Below, piece by piece: positions 31,930 to 40,994 of a stretch of DNA of 64,000 nucleotides. Position 1 is the first letter of the stretch; each line of letters opens with the position of its first letter. The position numbers were made by a program, and so were the translations under genes. The stretch is from Arthrobacter sp. PAMC25564 (GTDB lineage: Bacteria > Actinomycetota > Actinomycetes > Actinomycetales > Micrococcaceae), in the NCBI RefSeq assembly GCF_004798705.1, contig NZ_CP039290.1, positions 3,844,001-3,908,000 on the forward strand, written 5' to 3'. Under the pieces are notes generated by a model. That model was not told the origin of the DNA. It saw only the letters and a program-made list of their open reading frames with translations, and made no database searches.

Positions 31930-34900
31930 CGGCCGAGCTGCAGGACAGCCTTTTCAGCCTGGATGAACAAGCGGACGACGCCGGTACTCCCCCGGGCTTC
32001 CGGCTGCACCGCCTGGAGCTGCTCAACTGGGGCACCTTCCATCAGGGGATCCGCACCTTCCGGCTGGACGGCGCCAACAGCCTCCTGACCGGTGACATCG
32101 GCTCGGGAAAGTCCACCGTGGTGGACGCGATCACCACCCTGCTGCTGCCGGCGAACAAGATCGAGTACAACAAGGCCGCGGGCGCGCAGAAGAAGGAACG
32201 CAGCCTGATGTCCTATGTCCGGGGCTTCCACAAGAGCACCCGCAGCACGGGCGGTGAATACTCCAAGCCGGTGGCACTGCGCGGGACGGGAACCCTCACC
32301 GTGGTGCTCGGCGTCTTCCACAACGCGGTGCTGGGCAAATCCGTCACCCTGGCCGTCACGCTCTGGGCCATGCAGGAGGCGGGCCAGCCCAACCGGTTCT
32401 ACTCACTGGCCGAGGCGGACCAGTCCATCGCGGCGGACTTCGCGCACTTCGGCCAGGATCCGGCGAAGCTGAAGAAGAAGCTCCGTGCCGCGGGCGCGGC
32501 CGTCCATGACTCCTTCGACCCCTACGCGGCGGCGTTCAAGCGGCAGTTCGGCATCAGCGGGAACCAGGCCATGGAGCTGTTCCACCGCACCGTGTCCATG
32601 AAGCAGGTGGAGAACATCACCCACTTCGTGCGCACCAACATGCTCGAGGAAGACGATGTGGCGGCGCGGATCGGCAACCTCATCCACCACTTCGACGATC
32701 TGAAGAAGGCGCACGACGCCGTGCTCCGGGCCAAGGACCAGATCGGCCTGCTGACGCCCATAAAGGAGGGCTCCGCCCAGCACGCCCGGCTGAGCCTTGA
32801 GGACGAACTCGCCCGGGCACAGCGGGACCAGCTCCACCCCTGGTTCACGGACCAGCGGCTGAAGCTGAGCCTGGAACACCAGGCGGAACTGGAGGGTACC
32901 GGAGTCCGGCTGCGGGAGGACGGCAGCAAGCTGTCCACGGCGATCACCGCGCTGCGCCACGACCTCTCCGCAGTCAAGGAGGACATCCGCAGCAACGGCG
33001 GCGGCCGGCTGGCCGCCATCGATGCCGAGGCCACGCGCCTCGCCGAGGAATCACGCACCCAGCGGCAGCGCTTCGAGAACTACACCGAAGCGGCCGCCGG
33101 CCTGGGCCTGCAGGTCCCGGAGGACCGGGTGCTGTTCGACGCCAACCGCGCCCGGCTCGCCGCGGTGGAAGCGGAGCTCGGCGAGAACTCCCGCGGGCTG
33201 CAGGAAAGCCGCACCGCGCTGACCATCGAGCGGACCACGCTCACCGAGCGCGCCGCCGAGATCGGCGCCGAACTGACCAGCCTGCAGTCCCGCCCCAACC
33301 TGCTGCCGCGGCCCCAACTGGAGCTCCGCCGTCGTCTGTGTGACGGAACCGGGATTCCGGAAAACGCGCTGCCCTACGCCGGCGAGCTGCTGCGGGTCCG
33401 CGACGGGGAAGCCGAGTGGGAGGGCGCCGCGGAACGCACCCTCCACGGCTTCGCGCTCTCCCTGCTGGTGCCCTCCGAGCATTATGCGGCCGTGAGCAAG
33501 TGGGTGGATACCAACAACCTCCGTGGCCGGCTGGTGTACCTGAAGATCGGCGAGTCGCATTCGCCCAGGGCAGCCGAACCGGGAACACTGGCGGCCAAAA
33601 TCGCGATCAAGCAGGGCACCCCGTTCCGCGACTTCCTCCTCGACGAGCTCAGCAGCCGGTTCGACTACTTCTGCTGCGAAAACCTGGAGGACTTCCGCCG
33701 CTACCCGAAGGCCCTGACCCTCAACGGCCAGCTCAAGGGCGGCCGCGGCCGGCATGAGAAGGACGACCGCAAGGACCTGGCCGACCGCCGCAACTATGTG
33801 CTCGGCTGGGACAACCAGGACAAGGTCACCCGCTTCCTCGCCGAGCAGGATGAGGTCCGGGGCCAGCTCCAGGGCAACACCGCCCGGCTCGGGAAGGTGG
33901 ACCACTACCTTGGCGCGCTCGGCAGGCAGAACCAGCAGCTCGGCACGGTCCGGTCCGTAACGGATTTCGCCGAGATCAGCTGGCAGCTCACCGCCCGCCG
34001 CATCGAGGACCTCAAGACGGAGAAAAGCGAGCTCGAGTCCGCCAGCGATGTCCTGCAGCAGCTGGCCGCCAAGGAGACGGAGATGGCCGGGCGGCTGGGG
34101 CGTCTGGAAGACCAGGCGAACAAACTCCAGCAACGCATCGGCGCCAACGAGGAAGCGGCCAAGGAGATCGCCGCCGCGCTCGAGGAGTGCGCGTCCGTGC
34201 TGGCTGAGCAGCCCTTGACGGACGACGACGGCGTGCTGGCCGCCGTCGCGAAGCTCGCCGCCGGTGCGCTCGGGGACAAGCCGCTGACGTACAAAAACAC
34301 CGCGGCGGTGGAAAGCACCGTACGGGCCGGGCTGACGGACATCATCGATGCCCTGGTGAAGCGGATCGCCCGCACGGCGGAAACCACGGTGCGGCTGATG
34401 GCCGATTTCCGCAACAGGTACCCGAATGAGACCACCGAAATCGACGCCGCCCTCGAGGCCGCCGGGGACTACAACAAGCTCCTGGAGCAGCTGCAAGACA
34501 ACGACCTTCCCCGCTTCGAAGCCCACTTCAAGGACTCGCTCAACCAGAACACCATCCACGAAGTGGTGGCGTTCAATGCCTTCCTGGACAGCCGCCGGCA
34601 GGACATCGTGAACCGGATCGGCGAGATCAACCTCTCGCTGGCCGGGATCGAATACAACCCCGGCCGGCACATCCAGCTGGAGCACCAGAACAGCACCGAC
34701 CTGGACGTCCGCCAGTTCGGCATCGACCTGCGGGCCTGTTCGGAAGGGACCATCGGGGACGAGGAGCAGTACTCGGAGCAGAAGTACCTGCAGGTGGCGA
34801 GGCTGATCGAGCGTTTCCGCGGCCGGGACGGCTACACCACGCTGGATGAACGCTGGACGGCCAAGGTCACGGATGTGCGGAACTGGTTCACGTTCTCCGC

Positions 34901-35318
34901 GTCCGAAAAGTGGACCGAGACCGGCGAGGAGTTCGAACATTTCACCGACTCGGGCGGAAAATCCGGCGGCCAGAAGGAGAAGCTCGCCTACACCATCCTC
35001 GCCGCCGCACTGGCGTTCCAGTTCGGCCTGGGCTCCGGGCAGGGCGCCGGAAAGAACGCCGGCAACGGCCGCAGCTTCCGGTTCGTCGTCATCGATGAGG
35101 CCTTCGGCCGCGGATCCGACGAGTCCGCCCGGTACGGGCTGGAGCTGTTCCAGCGGATGAAGCTGCAGCTGCTGATCGTCACTCCCCTGCAGAAAATCCA
35201 CGTGATCGAACCGTTTGTGGCCCATGTGGGCTTCGTGGCCAACACCAACGGCGACGACTCGCAGCTGCGGAACATGACCATCCAGGAATACCGGGACGAA
35301 CGGGACCGGCGTGCCTAA
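31926..35318 (+). CDS. jetC: Wadjet type I subunit JetC (SMC-like ATPase)
   Basis: The 1130-residue motor of the Wadjet complex, MukB-like. Walker A is GDIGSGKST (56-64). A long coiled coil interrupted by a hinge-like region follows. The signature SGGKSGGQKEKL lies at about 1009-1020 and Walker B VVIDEAFGR at 1054-1062 with Asp1057 and Glu1058. ATP hydrolysis drives loop extrusion, by analogy with characterised Wadjet systems. The ATG at 31926 overlaps the jetB stop. Confidence 0.94.
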   Translation: MTAELQDSLFSLDEQADDAGTPPGFRLHRLELLNWGTFHQGIRTFRLDGANSLLTGDIGSGKSTVVDAITTLLLPANKIEYNKAAGAQKKERSLMSYVRGFHKSTRSTGGEYSKPVALRGTGTLTVVLGVFHNAVLGKSVTLAVTLWAMQEAGQPNRFYSLAEADQSIAADFAHFGQDPAKLKKKLRAAGAAVHDSFDPYAAAFKRQFGISGNQAMELFHRTVSMKQVENITHFVRTNMLEEDDVAARIGNLIHHFDDLKKAHDAVLRAKDQIGLLTPIKEGSAQHARLSLEDELARAQRDQLHPWFTDQRLKLSLEHQAELEGTGVRLREDGSKLSTAITALRHDLSAVKEDIRSNGGGRLAAIDAEATRLAEESRTQRQRFENYTEAAAGLGLQVPEDRVLFDANRARLAAVEAELGENSRGLQESRTALTIERTTLTERAAEIGAELTSLQSRPNLLPRPQLELRRRLCDGTGIPENALPYAGELLRVRDGEAEWEGAAERTLHGFALSLLVPSEHYAAVSKWVDTNNLRGRLVYLKIGESHSPRAAEPGTLAAKIAIKQGTPFRDFLLDELSSRFDYFCCENLEDFRRYPKALTLNGQLKGGRGRHEKDDRKDLADRRNYVLGWDNQDKVTRFLAEQDEVRGQLQGNTARLGKVDHYLGALGRQNQQLGTVRSVTDFAEISWQLTARRIEDLKTEKSELESASDVLQQLAAKETEMAGRLGRLEDQANKLQQRIGANEEAAKEIAAALEECASVLAEQPLTDDDGVLAAVAKLAAGALGDKPLTYKNTAAVESTVRAGLTDIIDALVKRIARTAETTVRLMADFRNRYPNETTEIDAALEAAGDYNKLLEQLQDNDLPRFEAHFKDSLNQNTIHEVVAFNAFLDSRRQDIVNRIGEINLSLAGIEYNPGRHIQLEHQNSTDLDVRQFGIDLRACSEGTIGDEEQYSEQKYLQVARLIERFRGRDGYTTLDERWTAKVTDVRNWFTFSASEKWTETGEEFEHFTDSGGKSGGQKEKLAYTILAAALAFQFGLGSGQGAGKNAGNGRSFRFVVIDEAFGRGSDESARYGLELFQRMKLQLLIVTPLQKIHVIEPFVAHVGFVANTNGDDSQLRNMTIQEYRDERDRRA

Positions 35319-36621
35319 GCGGCGTCCCGAGGGCCCCGAACCGAGCTTGCGAGGTTTGGGGAGGGACCTCCGCGCTGAGCGGCCGGAAAAATGGACGACT
35401 TTGGCCGAGCTGCGCGGGCTGTCCCTCGCCGCGTGGTCCCGGAGCCAGCTGCTGCGCGAGCTGCTGGAACCTTCTGGCGCCTATCCGCGGCGCCGTCCGC
35501 TGAAACGTCCGACGGCGGCCACTCTCCGGAGTGACTACGCCGCGGCCCGGGCGTGGGCGGCCGAGCTGTTCGCAGCCACGGGTCACTTCAGCCTGGAGAC
35601 CGCGGAGGTGGGGCGCACCACCATCGGGTCCAACCTGCTGCCGGCCGCGGCGGTGTTCACCTCGGTGGAGGACGAGATTGCGTTCGTGGGCAGATCGAAG
35701 GACGCGGCCCGCTTCCGTGGGCTCGCCGACGGGTTGTCCGGGCTGGACGCTGCCTTCCGTGCCTGGGCGCTGAGGCGGCCGCTGCAGCTGCTGGAACTCG
35801 GGGCTAACGCGCTGACCGCCGCCCGGGTGGCCCTGTGGCTGCGGGACAACCCGTCGCCGGGAATCTATGTGCGGCAGCTGGGCCTGCCCGGAGTGCACAC
35901 GAAGTTCGTCGAGAACCACCGGAAAGTCATCGATGAGCTGGCGGCGGAGCTGCGGGCCGGGCCGCCGGTTCCCGCTGACGTCGCGGACGATGGGGACCTC
36001 CCGGAGGTGCCGGCAGTGCAGGGCTCCCTGCTGGGCCAGGCTGCGGCACGGACCCCGGCGGCACGCTTCGCCGCGCGGCACGGTTTCCTGCACCCGCCCG
36101 AGCTGGTCAGGTTCCGGGCGCTCGACCTCCGGCTGCCCCTGCTCGGCGAGGCGCGGGACCTCACCGTCACCGCCGAGGCGTTCAGCACACTGAGTCTGCC
36201 GGTTGAACGAGTGATCGTCACCGAAAACCTCGTGAACTTCCTTGCCCTTCCCACGCGCCCCGACACGCTGGCCATTTACGGCGGCGGGTACGGGTTCTCC
36301 TCGCTGCAGGACGCGGAGTGGCTGCGGGACTGTGACGTCCTGTACTGGGGCGACCTGGACACGCACGGCTTCCGGATCCTGGACCAGCTCCGGGCGGTCC
36401 ACCCTCACGTGGCCAGCGTGCTGATGGACGAGGCCACGCTGTTGGCGCACCGCGATGCCTGGGGCAGCGAACCGTCGCCGTCCCGGGCTGCGCTGACACG
36501 GCTGACCGGTGAGGAGGCTGCGCTCTATGAAGCGTTGGGCAGCGGCCAGTTCGGGGAGTCAGTCAGGCTGGAACAGGAGCTGATCCGCTGGGACTGGGCG
36601 CTTACGTCTCTTGACCCGTGA
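35311..36621 (+). CDS. jetD: Wadjet type I nuclease subunit JetD (DUF3322-DUF2220, TOPRIM)
   Basis: A 436-residue topoisomerase VI-related nuclease that cuts the plasmid. The N-terminal DUF3322 arm covers about 1-230. The C-terminal DUF2220/TOPRIM domain has Glu305 in VIVTENLVNF and Asp348/Asp350 in YWGDLDTHGFR, the metal-binding acidic residues, all present. The start is GTG, overlapping jetC by 8 bases. With all four subunits and active-site residues intact, the system looks functional. Confidence 0.93.
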   Translation: MPKRRPEGPEPSLRGLGRDLRAERPEKWTTLAELRGLSLAAWSRSQLLRELLEPSGAYPRRRPLKRPTAATLRSDYAAARAWAAELFAATGHFSLETAEVGRTTIGSNLLPAAAVFTSVEDEIAFVGRSKDAARFRGLADGLSGLDAAFRAWALRRPLQLLELGANALTAARVALWLRDNPSPGIYVRQLGLPGVHTKFVENHRKVIDELAAELRAGPPVPADVADDGDLPEVPAVQGSLLGQAAARTPAARFAARHGFLHPPELVRFRALDLRLPLLGEARDLTVTAEAFSTLSLPVERVIVTENLVNFLALPTRPDTLAIYGGGYGFSSLQDAEWLRDCDVLYWGDLDTHGFRILDQLRAVHPHVASVLMDEATLLAHRDAWGSEPSPSRAALTRLTGEEAALYEALGSGQFGESVRLEQELIRWDWALTSLDP

Positions 36622-36657
36622 GAATTTCGCTACCCGAGCAGCGGTTGGCGAACACCC

Positions 36658-36786
36658 TCAGAAACTCCACATATGGGGGTGAAAGTTGGGCGCCGCGGTG
36701 GTCATGGCGCCCAGGTCGTTGAGCTTGAGGATGTCCTCGGCCGCCTTCTGAAGGTCGTCGATACCGACGTGGGGAGCGGTGTTCAT
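36658..36786 (-). CDS. Orphan 42-residue peptide, possible RiPP-like precursor
   Basis: GGAGG four bases before the ATG strongly supports translation. The peptide has a helical, acidic N-terminal half (GIDDLQKAAEDILKLNDLG, 8-26) and a short Ala/Pro/aromatic C-terminal end (AAPNFHPHMWSF, 31-42). This leader-plus-core look resembles ribosomal peptide precursors, but no maturation enzyme is adjacent and I do not recognise the family. It reads divergently from the TDT transporter (80-base gap) and convergently with jetD. Confidence 0.6.
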   Translation of the reverse strand: MNTAPHVGIDDLQKAAEDILKLNDLGAMTTAAPNFHPHMWSF

Positions 36787-36865
36787 TTGGCCTCCATTGC
36801 CATTGACGTTGCGCCCGGCCCGTTCAGCGAAGAAGCCCGAATCAGCAAGCCCTAAGCTGGGTGCC

Positions 36866-37933
36866 ATGACCACTGCCCCTGTGAAACGCAACCCCCTCGG
36901 CTCCCGCGTCTCACAAGCCGTGCAGACCCTCACGCCGGGGTACTTCGCCCTCACTATGGCCAGCGGGATCATCTCGGTGGGTCTCGAGCTCGAGGGCTTC
37001 GACGCACTCTCAGCCGCACTCCTTGTGGTCTGCGCGGTCTCCTACGCCGTGCTCCTGGTTCTTAGCCTGGTGCGGCTGGCCAGGTTCCGCGCCGACATGC
37101 GCCGCGACTTCCTGGACCCCGGCAGGGCGTTCGGCTTCTTCACCTTCATCGCCGGAACGAATGTGCTCGGCGTGCGCCTGGGCATGGCGGGGTGGCCGGG
37201 GACGACGGCGGCGCTTTTGGCCGTCGCGGTGCTCGCCTGGGTGGTGCTTGGCTACGTTGTGCCGTGGACCGCCGTGCTTGGCCGGGAGGAACGCCCCGTG
37301 CTGAAGGATGCCAACGGCAGCTGGTTCATCTGGTGCGTGGCCAGTCAGTCCGTGGCGGTCGCGGCGGCGTCCGTGGAACCCCTCGCCGGGCCGGACTGGC
37401 GCGCGGCCCTGGCGCTGGCCGCCGTCGTCGCCTGGTCGGTGGGGCTCATCCTGTACGCCGCAGTGGGGATCTTCGTCTCGCTGCGGCTCATGACCTACCC
37501 CATCCGGGCCGAGGACCTGCGCCCGCCATACTTCGTGGCCATGGGTGCCATGGCGATCAGTGTCCTCGCCGGCGCACGGATCGTAGAAATGGCCGGCGCG
37601 CCGATGGCGGATGCGACGCGCGGACTCGTGGCCGGCTCCTCCGTCGTGTTCTGGGCCTTCGCCTCGTGGCTCTTTCCGGTCCTCCTCGCCGCCGGATGGT
37701 GGAGGCACGTCATCCACCGCGTGCCCCTGTCCTACGAACCCGGCCTCTGGAGCGTTATCTTCCCCCTGGGTATGTACGCCGTGGCCGGGATCTATCTGGG
37801 GCGCGCCGACCATCTTCCCCTCGTGGCGCTGATTGGCCGCACGGAGCTGTGGCTGGCAGTCGCAGCATTCCTCGCCACCCTTGCCGCGATGCTTTGGCAC
37901 CTGTGGGCAACGCTCGTGCGCCCGCGGCGCTGA
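36866..37933 (+). CDS. TDT/SLAC1-family transporter (tellurite-resistance/dicarboxylate type)
   Basis: A 355-residue protein with ten hydrophobic segments. The start of the fold, LTPGYFALTMASGIISVGLEL, is the typical TDT (TehA/Mae1/SLAC1) opening, with later NGSWFIWCVASQSVAV and YEPGLWSVIFPLGMYAVA. Relatives carry malate, sulfite, nitrate or chloride, or act as anion channels; the ion here is unknown. It is divergent from the small peptide gene, and the two may share a promoter region. Confidence 0.9.
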   Translation: MTTAPVKRNPLGSRVSQAVQTLTPGYFALTMASGIISVGLELEGFDALSAALLVVCAVSYAVLLVLSLVRLARFRADMRRDFLDPGRAFGFFTFIAGTNVLGVRLGMAGWPGTTAALLAVAVLAWVVLGYVVPWTAVLGREERPVLKDANGSWFIWCVASQSVAVAAASVEPLAGPDWRAALALAAVVAWSVGLILYAAVGIFVSLRLMTYPIRAEDLRPPYFVAMGAMAISVLAGARIVEMAGAPMADATRGLVAGSSVVFWAFASWLFPVLLAAGWWRHVIHRVPLSYEPGLWSVIFPLGMYAVAGIYLGRADHLPLVALIGRTELWLAVAAFLATLAAMLWHLWATLVRPRR

Positions 37934-37955
37934 CGCCCACTCTTTGGTCCTGCGC

Positions 37956-39011
37956 CTACGGATGCACCAGCACCTTCACGGCCGTGTCCTTGTGGTTGAT
38001 GAGCGTATCGAAGCCCTGCGCCACGAGGTCCTCCAGCGCGATCCTCCCGGTGATGAACGGCTTGAGGTCCACCTTGCCCTCCTGCACCATCTTGATGACG
38101 GCCGGGTGGTCCCGGACGTAGGCGATGGTGCCGCGCAGGTCGATCTCCTTGAGCACCAGCTTCTGCATGTCCACGGTGGCCGGCGCGCCCCAGATGGATA
38201 CATTGACCACCACTCCCCCGGGCCGGACGGCGGCCAGCATGGTGTCCAGCACCGCGTTCACGCCGGCGCACTCGAACGCGACGTCGGCCCCGGCGCCGCC
38301 GGTGAGTTCCAGCACCCGGGCCGGGACGTCCTCCTGGCTGGGGTCAAGCACATGGTCGGCGACGCCGCTGGAGATGGCCTTCTCCTTGCGCGCCTGGGTG
38401 AGTTCGCTGATGATCGTGGTCACTCCCATGCCTTTGAGGACGGCCGCGGTCAGCAGCCCGATGGGACCAGAACCGCCCACCAGGGCGACGTCGCCGGCCT
38501 TGGCGCCGCTGCGCGCCACCGCGTGGTGGGCCACGGACAGCGGCTCGATCAGGGCCGCCTCGTCAAGGGGGATGTCGCCGATGGGGTGCACCCACCGCTT
38601 ATCGACCACGATCTTTTCGCTCAGGCCCCCGCCGCCGCCGGAGAGCCCGATAAAGCCCATCTGCCGGCACAGATGGTAGCTGCCCGCCTGGCACATGTCG
38701 CAGTCGCCGTCCACAAAATACGGTTCGACGACGACGTTGTCACCCACCGCCAGGCCCTCCACCCCGTCACCGACTCCGGATACCGTCCCGGAAAATTCGT
38801 GCCCGAGCGTCACCGGCGCTTCCTCATGGGAGAGCGGGTGCGGGTGCCCCGGAGCGGGGACGAAAATGGGGCCCTCCAGGTATTCGTGCAGGTCCGTGCC
38901 GCAGATGCCGCACCAGGCGACGTCGATCTTCACTGCGCCTGCCCGGAGTTCCGGCTCCGGGATATCCTCGATGCGGATGTCCTTGCGGCCATGGAAACGT
39001 GCTGCCTTCAT
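37956..39011 (-). CDS. Zinc alcohol dehydrogenase, 2,3-butanediol dehydrogenase-like
   Basis: A 351-residue medium-chain dehydrogenase. The catalytic zinc site is Cys34 (WCGICGTDLHEY) and the GHEFSG Glu/His motif. A structural Cys cluster (YFVDGDCDMCQAGSYHLC) and the NAD site VGGSGPIGLL follow. The sequence style (LEGPIFVPAPGHPHPLSHEEAPVTLGHEF) matches (R,R)-butanediol/acetoin dehydrogenases. It starts 15 bases after the monooxygenase gene, and the two form an operon divergent from an AcoR-like regulator. This suggests diol, ketone or secondary-alcohol catabolism. Confidence 0.9.
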   Translation of the reverse strand: MKAARFHGRKDIRIEDIPEPELRAGAVKIDVAWCGICGTDLHEYLEGPIFVPAPGHPHPLSHEEAPVTLGHEFSGTVSGVGDGVEGLAVGDNVVVEPYFVDGDCDMCQAGSYHLCRQMGFIGLSGGGGGLSEKIVVDKRWVHPIGDIPLDEAALIEPLSVAHHAVARSGAKAGDVALVGGSGPIGLLTAAVLKGMGVTTIISELTQARKEKAISSGVADHVLDPSQEDVPARVLELTGGAGADVAFECAGVNAVLDTMLAAVRPGGVVVNVSIWGAPATVDMQKLVLKEIDLRGTIAYVRDHPAVIKMVQEGKVDLKPFITGRIALEDLVAQGFDTLINHKDTAVKVLVHP

Positions 39012-39026
39012 GATGGATCCCTTCTG

Positions 39027-40817
39027 TCAGCGGTTGTGATGGGTGGGCTGCAGTTCGTAAACGGGCGTGTCCAGTCCTTCCATTCGCGCCTTGAGCTGCA
39101 GGGCCAGGTATGAGGAGTAATGCCTGCTCTGGTGCAGGTTGCCGCCATGGATCCAGAGATTCGGCACGTTGGTGGGCTTCCACATGTTGCGCAGCTCCCC
39201 TTCCCAGGGGCCCGGGTCCTTCGGAGTGTCCGAGCCGTAACCCCAACATCTTCCCACCTGGTCCGCCACTTCGGGAGAGACGAGATCGGCCAGCCAGCCG
39301 TTCATCGAGCCGTAGCCGGTGGCGTAGACGATGAGGTCCGCCTCCAGCTCGGTCCCGTCCGCCATGACCACGGCGTTTCCGGTGATCTTGGAGACCTGGC
39401 CGGACCGGAGCTTCACCCGCCCGTCAATAAGGAGCTGGGAAGCTCCAACGTCGATGTAGTAGCCGGAGCCACGCCGCAGGTACTTCACGAAGAGACCGGA
39501 ACCGTCGACGCCGAAGTCCAGGTCGAAACCTGCGGCCTCCAGCTGCGAGTAGAACTCGGCATCGCGCTCGGCCATCTCCTGGTACACCGGCACCTGCGTT
39601 TCGGGCAGGATCCGCATCGGCAGTGAGGCGAACAGCAGGTCCGCCTTCTCTGTGGTGACGCCGTTTGCCAAAGCCTCCTCGGAATACAGCCCGCCCAGCG
39701 CCAGGTCCATCAGCGATTCGCTCCGAGCGATGTGCGTGGAGGAACGCTGCACCATGCTCACATCGGCGCCGTGCTCCCACAGGTCCGCGCAGATATCATG
39801 CGCCGAATTGTTGGAGCCGATCACCACGGCCTTCTTCCCGGTCCAGTCCCCGCCGCCCGGGTGCTGCGAAGAGTGCCTTTGCTCCCCCATGAAGCTCTCG
39901 GCGCCGTCGAAGGTGGGGATGTTGGGGTAACCCGAGACGCCCAGGGCGAAGACCAACTGTTTGGGGCGCAGCGTGACGGGTTCGCCGTTGCGGCGGACGT
40001 TGACCACCCATTCCTGGGTGTCGTCGTCGAACTCAGCGCCCACGCACTCGGTGCCGGACCAGTAATTCAGTTCCATTATCCTGGTGTAGTGCTCCAGCCA
40101 GTCGCCGATCTTGTCCTTCGCCGCGAAGACCGGCCAGTCCTCCGGAAATTGCAGGTAGGGCAGGTGGTCGTACCAGACGGGATCGTGCAGGTGCAGGGAC
40201 TTGTAGCGGTTCCGCCAGGAGTCCCCCGGCTTCTGGTTCTTTTCGACGACGATCGTCGGAACGCCCATGCGTCGCAGCCGGGCCGCGAGGCCGATGCCGC
40301 CCTGCCCGCCGCCCACAATCACGCAGTAGGGCTGCTCGTCGTAGCCGAGCTTCGCCTCCTGCTCTTCCTTCAGCTCAAGCCAGGACCGGCGCCCTTTGAC
40401 GATTTCTTGGGCAACGCCTTTTTCGCGGCGGGGCCCCTTCTTCTCTTCGAAGCCCTTCAGCTCCTTCATGGTGGTGAGCAGGGTCCAGCACTTGCCGTTC
40501 CGCAGCCGGAGGTGACCGTAGCCGCGGGCCGCTCCGGTTTCGAAGGTGATCCAGGCTTCCACAGCGTCGGCGTCGCCCGTGGCGTCCTCGGCCAGGGTCC
40601 AGTTGGAGGGCTGCACGCGGTCAAGGGTGGCCTCCAGCATCCGCCGGATATCGGCCTTGCCTTCCAGCGTCTTGAGGTTCCACGTGAAGGCTACGAAGTC
40701 CCGCCAGTAGCTTTCGTCCTCGAAGAGCTTTAGTGCTGCGTCCACGTCGCGCCGCTGCAGGGCGTCATCCAATCCCTTAAGCCAAGCCTGCGCGACTGCA
40801 GTGGGTGATTCGGTCAT
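39027..40817 (-). CDS. Flavin-dependent monooxygenase with N-terminal NTF2-like domain
   Basis: A 596-residue protein. Residues 1-125 are an NTF2-like fold (AVAQAWLKGLDDALQRRDVDAALKLF). From about 165 an FMO/Baeyer-Villiger-type oxidoreductase follows: the FAD site IVGGGQGGIGLAARLRRMG, NRYKSLHLHDPVWYDHLPY, a second Rossmann site AVVIGSNNSAHDIC, and the late ATGYGSMNG. ATG 40817 has AGGAG five bases upstream. It probably oxygenates a ketone or aldehyde, handing product to or from the ADH encoded just downstream. Confidence 0.88.
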   Translation of the reverse strand: MTESPTAVAQAWLKGLDDALQRRDVDAALKLFEDESYWRDFVAFTWNLKTLEGKADIRRMLEATLDRVQPSNWTLAEDATGDADAVEAWITFETGAARGYGHLRLRNGKCWTLLTTMKELKGFEEKKGPRREKGVAQEIVKGRRSWLELKEEQEAKLGYDEQPYCVIVGGGQGGIGLAARLRRMGVPTIVVEKNQKPGDSWRNRYKSLHLHDPVWYDHLPYLQFPEDWPVFAAKDKIGDWLEHYTRIMELNYWSGTECVGAEFDDDTQEWVVNVRRNGEPVTLRPKQLVFALGVSGYPNIPTFDGAESFMGEQRHSSQHPGGGDWTGKKAVVIGSNNSAHDICADLWEHGADVSMVQRSSTHIARSESLMDLALGGLYSEEALANGVTTEKADLLFASLPMRILPETQVPVYQEMAERDAEFYSQLEAAGFDLDFGVDGSGLFVKYLRRGSGYYIDVGASQLLIDGRVKLRSGQVSKITGNAVVMADGTELEADLIVYATGYGSMNGWLADLVSPEVADQVGRCWGYGSDTPKDPGPWEGELRNMWKPTNVPNLWIHGGNLHQSRHYSSYLALQLKARMEGLDTPVYELQPTHHNR

Positions 40818-40994
40818 GTCCACTCCTTTGTGTGATGGTCCGTCTAGTCGATGGTCCGGCCGCCCTTATTCCGTCCAGAACCCTGCGATATGCTGGGCTG
40901 GCGTGAGCTGCATCACCCTAGTGAAACGCAGTGGGGGTTACAGCAGCGTTGCACGAGCACTGCCGGTCGACGGCGACGGCGGTGGGAGGGAACC

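Noticed and set aside
33051..35225. 724-residue minus-strand frame antisense to jetC
   Set aside because: Opposite-strand shadow of the Wadjet ATPase with no motifs of its own.
36787..36972. 104-residue version of the small peptide gene starting at 36972
   Set aside because: The extension is antisense to the TDT transporter start; GGAGG before ATG 36786 fits the short form.
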